This document shows, piece after piece, positions 23,395 to 34,980 of a DNA stretch of 64,000 nt. Origin of the DNA: Drosophila miranda. Its lineage: Eukaryota; Arthropoda; Insecta; Diptera; Drosophilidae. Numbering within the stretch: position 1 is the first letter of the stretch; each line of letters begins with the position of its first letter. The notes beneath the pieces were generated by a model. It did no database searches. It saw nothing but the letters and a program-made list of their open reading frames with translations, and had not been told where the DNA came from. Both the position numbers and the translations under genes were made by a program. The DNA is taken from positions 3,534,001 to 3,598,000 of the forward strand of contig NC_046675.1 in the NCBI RefSeq assembly GCF_003369915.1, written 5' to 3'.

Positions 23395-24342
23395 TTAATT
23401 GTAGCGCGCGATCATGGTCTGCAGATAGGCCTTGGCCTTGAAAACATTCACATAGAGATCCCCGTTGGTCGCCCCATCCACGCAGCTCGGTCCGTAGATG
23501 TTGATGCCACACAACCGCTCGCGGTGCACCAGCGGATCCCCCTTGGTCGTCTGACAGTCCATACGCTTGTTCGAGTTGTGGGCACAAAACATGGACTCTG
23601 TGATGTAGGCGTTCTCTACCTTGGCAAAGCTGCTCTTACAAGCCCGGTTGGAGATGATTTGGCTGCGTAGAAAGTGCGGAGACCCCTTCGACATGTGCAT
23701 GATGATAGTGTCCGCCCGCCTGGGGGGAGCATCACAAAGGGCGACTGTCTGCACTTCAGGCTCCACGACGAATGTTTTTAGCACCATCAAAGCCATATAC
23801 CGGTCCAGGCCCGAGGAGGGGCCGAGAATTATGCTGCTCACCTCATACAGCGCATTCTGGGTGACCTGTACCTTATAATCCTTTGGCACTGGAGTCTGAT
23901 TGGGCGGAAAGCACTGCGAAGAGGTCAGGACCAGGCGGTAGGAGATCAGGGCTCCAGTGCAGGGGGTGTTCGAACCCATCGCGTATATCTTAATTAGGAA
24001 TTTAGTGGCTACTATTGGGCTGGTTCTGGCTATGATGTTGAAAGTTTTGGCGAGCGTCTGCTCCGCGTGGTTAGCTGTGTTTGTGTTGGGGTTCTTGTTG
24101 AACTGCCTCTCCAGGTGGGGGGCAAAGATCTCAAGGCTGTCCGCCGCCGTTGTGTTCTCAATCTGTCCACCTTGGGGCCTGTAGGGATGCGGCACCACGT
24201 ACTCGATGATACGCACTATCTGGTAGGGCTGTCCGCTGCCCGGCATATCTCCTACCATCAACTGGGGAATGGGCTGCTTGGCCGCCTGGTTGGTTGTCAC
24301 TGAGGTCCAGCAGAGTACGAGCAGCAGGCGCATTGGCAGCAT
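23395..24342 (-). CDS. Secreted serine-protease homologue, catalytically dead (SPH-1)
   Basis: This is an intronless 315-residue protein with the S1 (trypsin) fold but no catalytic triad. A signal peptide, MLPMRLLLVLCWTSVTTNQA, leads, then about 100 residues with no recognised domain. The protease part starts near residue 113. CTGALISYRLVLTSSQC (128-144) matches the CGGSLI..WVLTAAHC block, with Gln143 in place of His57. RYMAL (181-185) has Tyr where DIAL carries Asp102. KGDPL (267-271) replaces GDSGGPL, removing Ser195. LCGINIYGPSC (277-287) keeps the late cysteine pair. It follows SPH-2 on the same strand, its ATG only 96 bases after that stop. A minus-strand AATAAA lies at 23369-23364. Such homologues serve as cofactors, decoys or ligand binders in immunity and reproduction. 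The role here is unknown. Confidence 0.85.
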   Translation of the reverse strand: MLPMRLLLVLCWTSVTTNQAAKQPIPQLMVGDMPGSGQPYQIVRIIEYVVPHPYRPQGGQIENTTAADSLEIFAPHLERQFNKNPNTNTANHAEQTLAKTFNIIARTSPIVATKFLIKIYAMGSNTPCTGALISYRLVLTSSQCFPPNQTPVPKDYKVQVTQNALYEVSSIILGPSSGLDRYMALMVLKTFVVEPEVQTVALCDAPPRRADTIIMHMSKGSPHFLRSQIISNRACKSSFAKVENAYITESMFCAHNSNKRMDCQTTKGDPLVHRERLCGINIYGPSCVDGATNGDLYVNVFKAKAYLQTMIARYN

Positions 24343-24438
24343 AATGATGAGAGTACTGGCCCATTCCTAACCCAACGACTAGGGGCATACAAAATTACTT
24401 TATGGCATTCAAATTTCAATTTCTCACGCCTCAATATC

Positions 24439-25272
24439 TCAACCTAGCAGCTTCTGTATGAAATGGCTAATCAGAGTTCGTAGTTTATCCAGATCAATAT
24501 AGAGATCGGCATTTAGGGAGTGTGCACGACAGCGGGATCCATAGACATTCAATCCGCACAGCTGACGGTCCACCAATAAGGCATCTCCCTGTTCTGTGAC
24601 GCACTTCTCTGGGCTCTGGGAGTTCTGCAGGCACAGCATATTGGGAGTGATGTAGACGCTCTCTTCCTGCAGAAAGGTCAGCTTGCAGGCCTGGTTAGAC
24701 ACGACCTGGCTGTGCCTACGTCCGAAGAAGCTGAGGTCGTTGCTGGCCATCAGCATGGAGGCATTGTCGCCCATCTTAAGGGTCGTGGAGCACAGTCCAA
24801 TCGGCTGTCCCGGGGCTGCTGTCACCAGGGTGATTAGGATTACCTCGGGGCTGGATCGGAACCACTCAAGTTTAGCCACTGGGTGAGTGCTCCCTCCGCT
24901 GGTGAGGATATGCACTTGACTAGAAGGAACTCCTCTCAAGCAGCTGCTGGAGCTGATCACCAGGCGTGGCGCCAACAAGGCCCCACTGCAACGAACGGAG
25001 TTCCGAACCTTTAGCTTGACTATGAAGCTGTAATCCTTGACTTGAGAGTCATGCTTCCTCTTGGCAGCGCGTTGCTGCAGTTGCTCCAAGCTTAGCCGTT
25101 TGTAGTGGTTGATAATGCGCACGATCTGCTGATTGGAGGGAATCTGATGCCGTGCTTCACCTGCCACTGTTGGGTATATCACATGCATCCTGCAATCCTT
25201 GCAGTTCGGAATCCCAGAACCCCATCCGCCGCACAGCCAAAGCCCCAGAAGACAAACAACCAACGAATGCAT
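24439..25272 (-). CDS. Secreted serine-protease homologue, catalytically dead (SPH-2)
   Basis: An intronless 277-residue paralogue of SPH-1. The signal peptide is MHSLVVCLLGLWLCGGWGSG. I chose this ATG rather than the in-frame one 32 codons upstream because it opens the signal peptide and a TATA-like ATAAATAAAAG sits at about 25309-25319, too close for the longer form. CSGALLAPRLVISSSSC (95-111) has Ser110 at the His57 position. VILITL (144-149) lacks Asp102. QGDALL (228-233) replaces GDSGGPL, so Ser195 is gone. LCGLNVYGSRC (238-248) matches SPH-1 closely. A cysteine pair (C24, C27) in the N-terminal part is unlike SPH-1. No AATAAA is seen between this stop and the SPH-1 ATG, so the two could share a transcript. 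Confidence 0.85.
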   Translation of the reverse strand: MHSLVVCLLGLWLCGGWGSGIPNCKDCRMHVIYPTVAGEARHQIPSNQQIVRIINHYKRLSLEQLQQRAAKRKHDSQVKDYSFIVKLKVRNSVRCSGALLAPRLVISSSSCLRGVPSSQVHILTSGGSTHPVAKLEWFRSSPEVILITLVTAAPGQPIGLCSTTLKMGDNASMLMASNDLSFFGRRHSQVVSNQACKLTFLQEESVYITPNMLCLQNSQSPEKCVTEQGDALLVDRQLCGLNVYGSRCRAHSLNADLYIDLDKLRTLISHFIQKLLG

Positions 25273-25308
25273 CGTCCATCGACATCGACTGGTGATGGCT
25301 GCCAGCTT

Positions 25309-25319
25309 ACTTTTATTTA
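25309..25319 (-). promoter_or_regulatory. TATA-like element of SPH-2
   Basis: ATAAATAAAAG on the minus strand lies about 40 bases upstream of the SPH-2 ATG. An initiator-like CCAGTC follows about 25 bases downstream. It implies a very short leader. Confidence 0.45.
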
Positions 25320-27241
25320 TGGCACATTTGATGCGCCTGTCAAAGCCGGAAGCTACGCTTCGGTCCACACGACGTATGCGTAATCAAAATGTTGTGCCAA
25401 GCAAACTGCAAACACAAACGACAGGCAGTTGACAGTTTTCCAACTGCCTCTGCCCGTTGACCAGGTGTCAGATCTAATGACCAAAAACGCGCCAAACAAA
25501 TAAACAGGGCAAATGCAATGCGATAGCTTTTGACGCCACTTCATTGGAAGTTGGGAAAGTGTTTGGGAGAACAGAACGGGAACTCTAGAAAAAAGTTTGA
25601 TAAACTTTTATACCGTGAAAACAAAACACTTAAAACACTACGCAGAACAAATCCTTAGTCAATAATAGAGGAGAAGGAGAGTCACAGAGCTATAAAGTGC
25701 TATATATAAAAATTAAAAGGCTAATTTTTGAAGTATTTTAAGTCTCGTAAGATGGTAGGTTTTGCTTTTATTTGTATTACAATTAATATTACTCTACCGG
25801 AATTTCAAGGACGTTCGGGAAATGTAGAAATTCTGCGACCGGTAAAGAATCTATTCACAATCTTGTTTCGGTAAGGAATTTCTGAGCCTTACTGCAATCT
25901 ATATCCCATGTTTCTCCCAAACTGTGGGTGTCTTTCCAGCAATTTGAAAATTGTTTTTGTGCATTTCACTAAATTAAGAAGAATGGTGGTGGCTGCGTCT
26001 ACTGCTGGACCGATGGGCTGATGGGCCGATGGACCTATGGACCGCTGGCCGCCTCTGCTCATTTGCAGAATTTATGGCTGGCGCTTAAACTGAATTGACA
26101 ATCAATGGTCTCTGGGAGATGGTCCATGTGCTTTGGCCTAGAGTAGAGAAGGACCCAGACCAAGAGCCTGGCCAGGGACAGAGCTCATAAACAATGCGGC
26201 CAATTTACATGCCCAGGGATCGACCGCATGTGTGTGTCGTTCTCTGTATTGTGCATCTGTGTGTGGGGCTGTGTGTGAGTGTGTGTCTGTCGATGTGAAT
26301 GAGACCTTGCTGTTGCTTTTATTGTTGTCGTTGGAAATGAAAAATTGTCCCTTTGTTGCATATAAAAACAATGGGGCCGAAGAACTTGAAATCAATTTCA
26401 AACGTTTTAGGCAAAGCCAATTGATTTATTTGTTGTGTGACTCTCTTTCTCTCTTTCTCTGGCGGGCGATTGTGTGCGTATTTGCTTGGGTGTATCTGTG
26501 TGGGAAACACTATTGTTTTGTATTACTTTTGCCTTGAATAAAGCTCTAAGAGCTTACGCTGGCAGGTCTTTGAAATGTGGCACCATTTCCGACCTCGCTA
26601 TCCCTTTTTGTGTGTGTTCGTGTATTTCCCAAAAACTTAAAGCTTGACCCAAAACAATTAACACTGAGTGCCAAAAGTCAAGGGCTGCCTGCGCAGCTTT
26701 CGCTATTTTTTCAGCCTTACACTTGATAAACTTTTTATTGCTTCCAAACAATTTAAAACTGAGAGCTGGCTGAATTACAATAATGCGAAACGAGAGAAGA
26801 GTCGTCGGCCAATTGGCAAGACAAACTGCTGCAGCTGCTCGAAGTCGGAGTCGGAGACGGAGACCCACTGGACAGGGACAGAGACAGAGACGAAATTCGA
26901 ATTGGTAATTGAATAAAAACAACGGGCAATGATGCGACGGACCAAACAAGTCTCCAATGGAGACGCCGAGGGGGGACGGAGCTCCAGTTTAATATAATAC
27001 TGATACTGTATACCCTCTGTGGTTTCACTGCGTTTGATTGTCCGCTCTCTGACACATATCGCAGTGCAATGGAGCATGAAATAAATGAAGAGGCCATGCC
27101 AGGACAGACACCCAACCTCCCAAGGTCTCGAAACCAAAGCCAGAACCCGCTTCCTGATGGTCTTTGGACATTTTTACGCCTTTTATACAGTTGACTGCAT
27201 AAATTCATGGGATATGGTTACGCATTTTAAACAACGCTTCC

Positions 27242-27295
27242 TTCAGCTCCAGCTCCTGCTCCTGCTCCTGCTCCTGCTCGTGCTCCTGCTTCTGC
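27242..27295. repeat. CTGCTC-type hexamer repeat
   Basis: About eight imperfect tandem CTCCTG units, pyrimidine-biased. Confidence 0.7.
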
Positions 27296-30200
27296 CACAG
27301 AATTGAATTGGGTTTCGAGTGGGGTGTCGGTGTCTGCCAGCAGATCTTTGTCTCTCTCATCCAGATGAAAAGAATTGGCAAACACTGGCCCTATCTTTAT
27401 CTTAGGCAGGCTAAACAGATTGTGAAGGCTGCAGATAGCTGCAGCTTAAAGCTGATTCCATGCCACAAAGGGGCATAGCACGGGCTGGTATGGTGCTCCC
27501 ACTTGTTGCCTTGTTACGGGGGAAGTTTCCTTTTCGGCCCCTGGAGCCCTGCTCATTATTGTGAAATGTTTTGGGCCAAGCTTTAGTTTCAAGTTTGATT
27601 TGTTTGCACATGAGCTTTTGACGGGAACGAAGCTGATGGCCGGGGAGGGGGGGATGAGACGGTTTTGCTGGCAGCTAACAAGTTGCAAATTAAGCTAAAA
27701 CAAGGGGGGAAGGTTGTGGCATAGGGGACGAAGGTTTTGATACCCTTACAGGTTTGATGTTGCTATGGCCACAATGGGATTTATTCAACTGATTTTAAAG
27801 CCTTGATCCCTTTTGAGTATGGGTTGAATTTTCTTTGAATCAATGGTCGTCGACCAATCTTTGATATTAAAGCTATACAGGATCGGAGAAGCTTCCTTGG
27901 TGGCGTTGCAAAATTGTGATCCAAATCGTAATACCCTCTGCCGCCAGGGAATGCTATGTATTTTGGCAAATGTGCAAGAGTGGGAGGGTGGGAAACAGAT
28001 ACAAATACATGCATGTAAACGAGCATAAAAACCGCACAGCCAAACGCACTAACAAGCAGCAGTAATCAGTGTGGCAGCAACAAAAGTTGAGGAGAGTCGC
28101 CTGTAGCAGGCGGAGTTGCATAGAGAGGAAATTACATGCACAGGAGTTGAAACAATAGCTGGAGAGTCTGCTGGCACAGGCTGCTCATCATCATTGTCAT
28201 CATCATCATCATCGTCATCAGGAGAAGCAACACCAGCAAGACCAACAACACCATCGACACTCCCCTCCCCCACCCAAGGGCTATTGACCCAATTTTTGGG
28301 ACAAACAATGGACCCGTAGAAAAGAAATCACAAAAGCCGAGCCAAATCTCGGGCCCGAGCCAAAAACCACTTGACAATCCCGGCCAGGACTCTGGTCTCT
28401 GGTCTCTGTCTCTGGACTCTGTCGCTGGGGCAGTGTGCCAAATGCTTGGCTATGAGCAATGTGTGTTTACCACTGGCCAGAGTAGAGTCGCCTCCGACGC
28501 CCCGCGGCGCCCACTGATTTCCGCTTTCCCATTGGCAGGGCGACAGGCGACAAAACAAGTGAAAGTTTATTACATCTTCGCCAGCACCCCGCCTCGCCAC
28601 CTCGCCGCCCCGACGCTCCAGAGAACGCATCCTCAGACAAACGAAAATCAATAAAATGCAATTGGAAGGCAAATGACCCATATAACCCTCAGCTCTCAGC
28701 TCTCAGTCCCCCAAGTCCACAGTGCACAGTGCAGCCATGGCGGATAACCAGACCAGTCCATGGCCCAGGCCTGCGGCAAGGAGCAGGCAAGTAGCTTGCC
28801 AGCCTGCGGCTGAGCGTAATTGTGCCAAATTATAAATTATTTCGAATTTGCCATGGAGCAAACGGGGCTCCAGAGGCTCCAAGGATGAAAGGGGATACGA
28901 CCCGCCATTGCCTGCAATTAATTTTGTGCAGCGCCAATTGAATGGCGAATGGAGAATGGCGAAGGAGGTCTGGAGCAGAGAGTGGAAAGTGGAGTGTGGA
29001 GTGTGGAGTGTGGAGAGTGGAGAGTGGGGCCCTGAAGCAGTGGTGAGGGTCTGCCTGTGGGGCAGAGGCTAAGCGCATAATTTAAATTTCTAATTAACAG
29101 TCAAATAAATTGTGCCAGCTGCCAGCATCGTGGCTATTGAGCCGTGCCAAGTGATTTTATGGCTAAAATGCTCATTAAATTAACGGCAATTTGCTGCCCC
29201 CGACAAGCTGCAAAGTGCAACGGGGCAGCAAGGAAGCTGGCATCCTCTGCGGCGTCCTCGAAACGGAATGCACTCTTTAGCATCATTTGTTTTTCTGATT
29301 GCACCGCCAGATTGAAAGAGTTTTGCGTTTATTTATTCACCTGCCAATAGAGTTTAAGGATGGTTTAGGGCCACAAAACAAATCTCCCTTCAATCGCATT
29401 TGAAAGGGGCGCTCAATGGAACTCCTCTATGGCTAATTAGAGCCGCACACATGGCGTATGTGCTCTTTTTTTGTGGATTCGGAATGTGTCAAAGGGCACG
29501 GACTAGAGCGCCCCGAAGCCTGTGCAGCAAATGTAATGGCATTTCTTATCAGCACAGCATTGGACTTGAGCATTATCATCTTGTTTTTTTTTTGTCCTGC
29601 ATGTTTAGCGGGGCGTGTCGCTTCTGTAGCTTTGGCACCGGCTGTGCGCTCAGCAAAAACATTCAATTAGTTTGATTTACACTTTTCAAAATGTTGCCAC
29701 TCAGCCAGCCGTACCTCCCGCGCTTCTCCGTCTATCCGCTGTGCCCTGAGTCCTGTGCTGCCTTTGTGCGACTGTTGGCATTTCCGTTTCCGCTGTTTAA
29801 CAAGTGACTTTTGGCAACAACAACAGCAAAAGGAACGGGAGGGAGCATCACTCTGCCAAAACCGTGTACGCTCTTGCGTGCCAAAAACTGCGGCGCTTGA
29901 TGCCGCTCAAGGCACTTGCTCCGGAATCCCATCGCCCATCTCCAATCTCCCAGTTCCTGCTCCAGTTCTTACGGCTGCTCCCCCATGCCGTGGCCCCATG
30001 CCCCATCCCTTGAACGGAAACAGTTTGCTGCGCGCCTGCCTCAATATTAGTTTGGGGCGGCTGCAAAACGCTTCCGGCAGCCAAGTGCTGTTGTTGGACG
30101 AGCTTCGCCTCTGCAGCCAGCCAGGGCTGTTCGATGATTTTTCAATTTGCATTTAACACAGAGCGGGAATGTCAAAGACTAAATTGAAATGGCAAAAGTC

Positions 30201-33200
30201 TGTGCTGTGTGCCGAGAGCACAACTGAACCGAACCGAACAGAAACTTATAATCGTATGCAGCATGCACTCACACGGAGAGCCTTGAGGAGACCAGAGTCG
30301 GCACGGGATCATGATTCAGAATCAGAATCAGACTTAGAGCCAGGCTTTTACTCGTTGACTTGGCTTTCAATTAGGTAATTGGGAGGCGGTGGCCGTCCAA
30401 GTACGAGCACGAGCACGAGCACGGGAAGTACTCTTACCAAGATGAAGGTCCAGAGTGCACGTGGCTGAAATGTAAACCAAGTACATGCTGATGCTGTGTC
30501 ATGTGTAAGCGGGGGCCCATTTAATATGGTCAAAGTTATATTCTCAAATTAAATGCACGCCAAAGGGGGGGACGGGGATGGGATGGATGCATGGGAGATG
30601 GGGCATGTCAACTTCATTTGTTGAATGGCATAAGTTATCAACGAAATTGCAGTAAAGCTCTGACCCCAAGCAAATTGCGTTGGCGCCCCTTTTAACTTTA
30701 TCTTGCATTCGGAAAGCCCCATGCATCCCCATCACCCCCTGCCGCCCAGAACCCATTGCCAAGTGGCCAGGACCCCTTTTCCAACCAATTCGTTCCATTT
30801 CATTTCACTTACACACCCTCGGACAAACGTATACGTACGGACAACCTATAATCTGCACGTCAGCTTCCACACGAATATGTACACTGAGAAAAAGAGCAAT
30901 AGTTCTTGAAGATCAAAGGGATGGTTTTACAGTTGAAATACGTATAATTATAATTAATGGATTTTACCTGGATTGGAAAGAAGATGATTCTTGAATGACC
31001 CCTTCGATGATTTTTTAGTTAAAAAATACGATCGTCTCTTTAAATATTTAAACCTTTTTTTAATGGAATACATGCAACCTCCATCATCATTTTCTCCATT
31101 GACAGATAAATTGGTTTCTATTTTCTCGGAGTGCACATGTGTTTGCCTTCATTTCAATCTTTTGCCACTTAACAAATGCTCACGCCAGTGAGCCCCCCAA
31201 GGGGTGAGAGGGGCTGTGGGGTATGTGGGGCTGGAAAACATCACCCCAGTGAATGAGAAAGAGAGAGTGCATAAGTTTAATTTTATTATACGAAAACAAT
31301 GCAACAAGCAAGGACATACCATGGAGCAATGCAAAAGGCAGCTGCCAACAATATGGCAATTTGCACAAAGGATTTAGCGATGCATTTAGAAGCCAATAAA
31401 AAGAAGTTAGCAGGCAAATTGTGTGTGTGGATAAAAGTAGCTGAACAATCAGCAGTTGACGCCTGACGACGACTCGAGTGGCTGCTGGAATCGATGGGGT
31501 ATATATACGGATTCCATCACCCTCAATGGTGCAGCACGGAAACCCTACAATCGTGGCATAAACTTCTGATTCTTTGAATAATTTTCAAGCTTGGCTGTGG
31601 CAGCTGCATATCCATTGGATTTTTTCCAATAAAACATGATGTACGCTGTCAGTTCTGAGAGTTATTGAATTCTAGAATATACATATATTGGCCAGAGATT
31701 TTTATTTATATTTTTAGGAGTTTGGTTTAGTTCATTTCGCGCTGAATATATGCATAGCCTCAGAGGTCGCTGTCTCTTGCAGTTTTTAAAAGTGAATTCA
31801 TTGGGAAATCGATGCACAGCAGAATAGCTTCAATTTTGCATTAATATGACAACATTTAGCTGACGATATGGATATTTTACGGACTGCTTTAATCAGGCAG
31901 GCAGGCAGGCAGTCGGTCGCTTCACCAAGAGTCCCGGCGGTGTCGGTAGTCCCTGGGCAACTTCACTCGTAATTTGCCATAAAATAAGCATAAATTGGAT
32001 CAATTTACGAAAAGCTCTGTTACAAATGCACAGTGGAGGAGCGGTAGGAGCCACTGAGGAGGTAGCGAGCCCACAATAAGGACGCTGCCATATACAGTTA
32101 CAGCTAGAGCTACAGCTACAGATACAGCAGTTGTCAACCCCAAGCCCAACCCCAACCCGACCAGAGTTCCATATCAAAGGAGAATGACTGCGACTGCCGC
32201 CTGGTAATGGCCATCGCCATCGCCATCCCCAACGCAAGGATGTAGCGGTGGAGGAGCTGCCTGCTGACAGCCCTGTGGTTTCTGTCACGCGCATTGAATC
32301 TGAAGACTCGGTTGCATTTCACTTGATGGTCCTCTCCCACTTGTCGTCATCGCTGTCATTGCAGTTGGAGGAGCAGTCGCAGGAGCAGAAGGCTTCCGAG
32401 TCTGAGTCCGAGTCCGAGCAGTCGTCGTCATCTTGCTGCTTAATGTCAACTCTTGGCATTTTGTCTTAGTTGCCACATAAAAAAATTGAATTTATGATAG
32501 GTCCTTTCAGTCTTTTGGTCTTTTGGTCTCTGGGTGTTTTCGCTTTTGTGCTGGCCACGCAGATTTCGCACCGATTGCTTTTGGCCTGGCTCAGCAACTC
32601 AATTCCATGGTAACTCCTCTCCGCTGCTGCTGATTTTATTCCAACATTTTCCTGCCACGCTATCCAAATTTCAAGTGAATTTCGCATTTTTCAATCTAAA
32701 ATTTCATTAATTCTGAACACTGGATCAGGGACTGAAACCAGGAGGTAGGTAGGGTAGGGAGCACCCGCTGTGCTGACCAAACACTCAGTCAGCTGGCTCA
32801 TTATTTTTAGTAGTTGCCTCGCTGCATGTTTATAATGCGGCTGTACATTTGGTTTTTAGTAATTTCGGATTTCCCCGGCTATTAGCCAGTGCGTTCCCTC
32901 TCCCTCTCTCTCTCTCTCTCTCCGTGGGACTCCCTCAATATATATTTTTGGGGTCTCGGTTTGTGGGTTTGTTTACTGGTCGACGACTGTATTGCCATGA
33001 GCCGTGCCCAGACCAGAGACTACTACTTTAATGATGTTGTTTTCTTCGAATTTTCGGTTCCAGCTCTAGTTCCAGTTTATTTATGCAGCCATGTGTGTAT
33101 GTGTGCCGCGGCTTGTTTACCATGCATTGCATTATATAATTTCAGTTTGAAAAATCAACATGTGGCACTGGTACTGGCTCCGGCACTGGCTGCTGTTCCT

Positions 33201-33475
33201 GCTCCTGCTGGTCATGGTTGCCTTTGCCACATGCGGCTGTGGGAAACATTTTGTATGGCATAGCATATCGCACGGCTCGGTTATTGAGTTCATGTTTGTG
33301 TGTTTGCATATTCGGAAATGCCATATAAAGAGGGGGGGAGGGGACAGAGAGCGTATCCAGCCATACACCGTGTGCGAAATATAAATGAATTTGTTTAGTC
33401 GAAGCGCGTTGAGTTTTTGGTGCCATTCAAAATATGGTCCTGTTCTTTGGTCCTGCTGCAAGGTTCGGCATGGCA

Positions 33476-33520
33476 GGGCAGGGCAGGGCAGGGCAGGGCA
33501 GGGCAGGGCAGGGCAGGGCA
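33476..33520. repeat. (GGGCA)9 minisatellite
   Basis: Nine uninterrupted GGGCA pentamers. A short second patch of the same unit occurs near 34806-34825. The purity suggests it is young and length-variable. Confidence 0.9.
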
Positions 33521-34950
33521 CTGCCAGGCAGCCACCAAAAATTTCATATTCATAATTTAATTAAATTAACATTTTGTTGAATTATGTACTTACATGACTG
33601 TGGCATAAAATATGGTTTAGGCAGGGCACGGCCTGTGCACGCCCCAAGGGATTAAGGTCCCTCATTTTGCAACGGGGAAAAACCCACATAATATTTGCGA
33701 TGAGTGCAACAGACCAGAAAACCCATATGCTAGAGGGAGAGAGAGTTGGACAGAGGAGTACTAGATGGAGACCTCATTTAGATGATCTTCTAATGGTCTG
33801 ATGGACTACGCACGTCCACAAAGCAATCTTCTTGAATCAATGGAAACACTATTTACCTTCGGATTTGACAGATCTAACAGATCAGGTTTTCCCAAACAAT
33901 AGGTATCGTTTGCCGTAGAAAGTGAAGGCCAAAACAGAGGCAACCGTGTCATTGTCAACCCACAAAAGCTTGAAAGCAAGTTGTTAAATTACTCAAGACA
34001 TGGCTGGGATTTGTTTATCTGTGAATTTCTTTGTGGGATTGTAGACTCGCACACACACTCACCTGACCATTGTCCTGCCGAGAGATAGAGAGAGGGAGAG
34101 GTGGGATATGGTAGTGAAAAGGACCATGGCTTGTCACTTGTAGCAATTTGAAGTTTACAGGGTCACTGGGGACCTGGGGACCTGAGGACCTGCTCCTCCT
34201 GCTCGCCCATAAAAGACAGCAAAAACTTAAAGACAATGGCAGGCGAACGTAACAAAAACGTAATCTACTCAACAACTTACTTTGCTTACACGGATCGAAC
34301 CGAGGAGGAGGAGGAGTAGGAGGATGCGGAGACAGCCCCCAAGGATGGGCACCAGAAATCAGTGTAAGTGTGTTTGTGTGTATCTGTGTCTTGGTTATTG
34401 TCTTGGGCATCGCTGACTGGCTTCTTCGATTCGAGGACGACATACGACAAGTTTTTCAAATAAAACCAATACAGGACCAGAACCAGGGCGAGGGCGGGGG
34501 CGACACACTTAAGTATGGACAAATAACAAACTAAATAAAATGCCAAAGACACCAGCCCGAGGGGGCCTTGAATTGGCCCGGCCAACAGCAATAACGGTTG
34601 GGGAGCAGCAGAGATGGGTCTTAGCCAGGGCTATATGAAAATCAGCTTTGGCTTTGCATGTGCACAAAAAAAAGAGAGAATGTTACTTAATTTTTGGTCT
34701 TGTTTTTCGGATTTCATTTTTGCATACAGCATCAAAGTTTTTGCTACTTGAAAATGTGAAGCAGATAAAAATAATGGAAAAGTTTTGCTTGCTTTTTTTT
34801 TGGGACAGGGCAGGGCAGGGCAGAGCAGGGGCTGGGTCGGAGTCGAGAGTCTATATAGACTACGAGTAATATGCTACGCTTCTCCGTTTTGTGCAGCAGC
34901 TGCAGCGGACTTAAGGTGGCATCTACTTAAAGTTCAACTTTGGCTTAAGC

Positions 34951-34980
34951 TGCCACTGCCACTGCCACTGCCACTGCTGC
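34951..34980. repeat. (GCCACT)n hexamer repeat
   Basis: Four tandem GCCACT units and a partial one. The same unit recurs at about 36965-36985 and 38857-38880. Confidence 0.8.

Noticed and set aside
29755-30156. 133-codon plus-strand frame
   Set aside because: Composition follows local C-rich DNA; no domain, and an antisense frame of similar quality covers the same bases.
31500-31526. TATATATAC followed by CTCAATG as a promoter
   Set aside because: The spacing is short (about 25 bases), the initiator is poor, and no gene follows.
33160-33384. 74-codon frame with a signal-peptide-like start (MWHWYWLRHWLLF)
   Set aside because: The hydrophobic part comes from CTGG/CTG-type repeat DNA; no promoter or homologue is seen.
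34280-34320. tRNA-like B box (GGTTCGATCC) on the minus strand
   Set aside because: No A box, cloverleaf stems or acceptor pairing fit the flanks; the sequence upstream is a CCT repeat.
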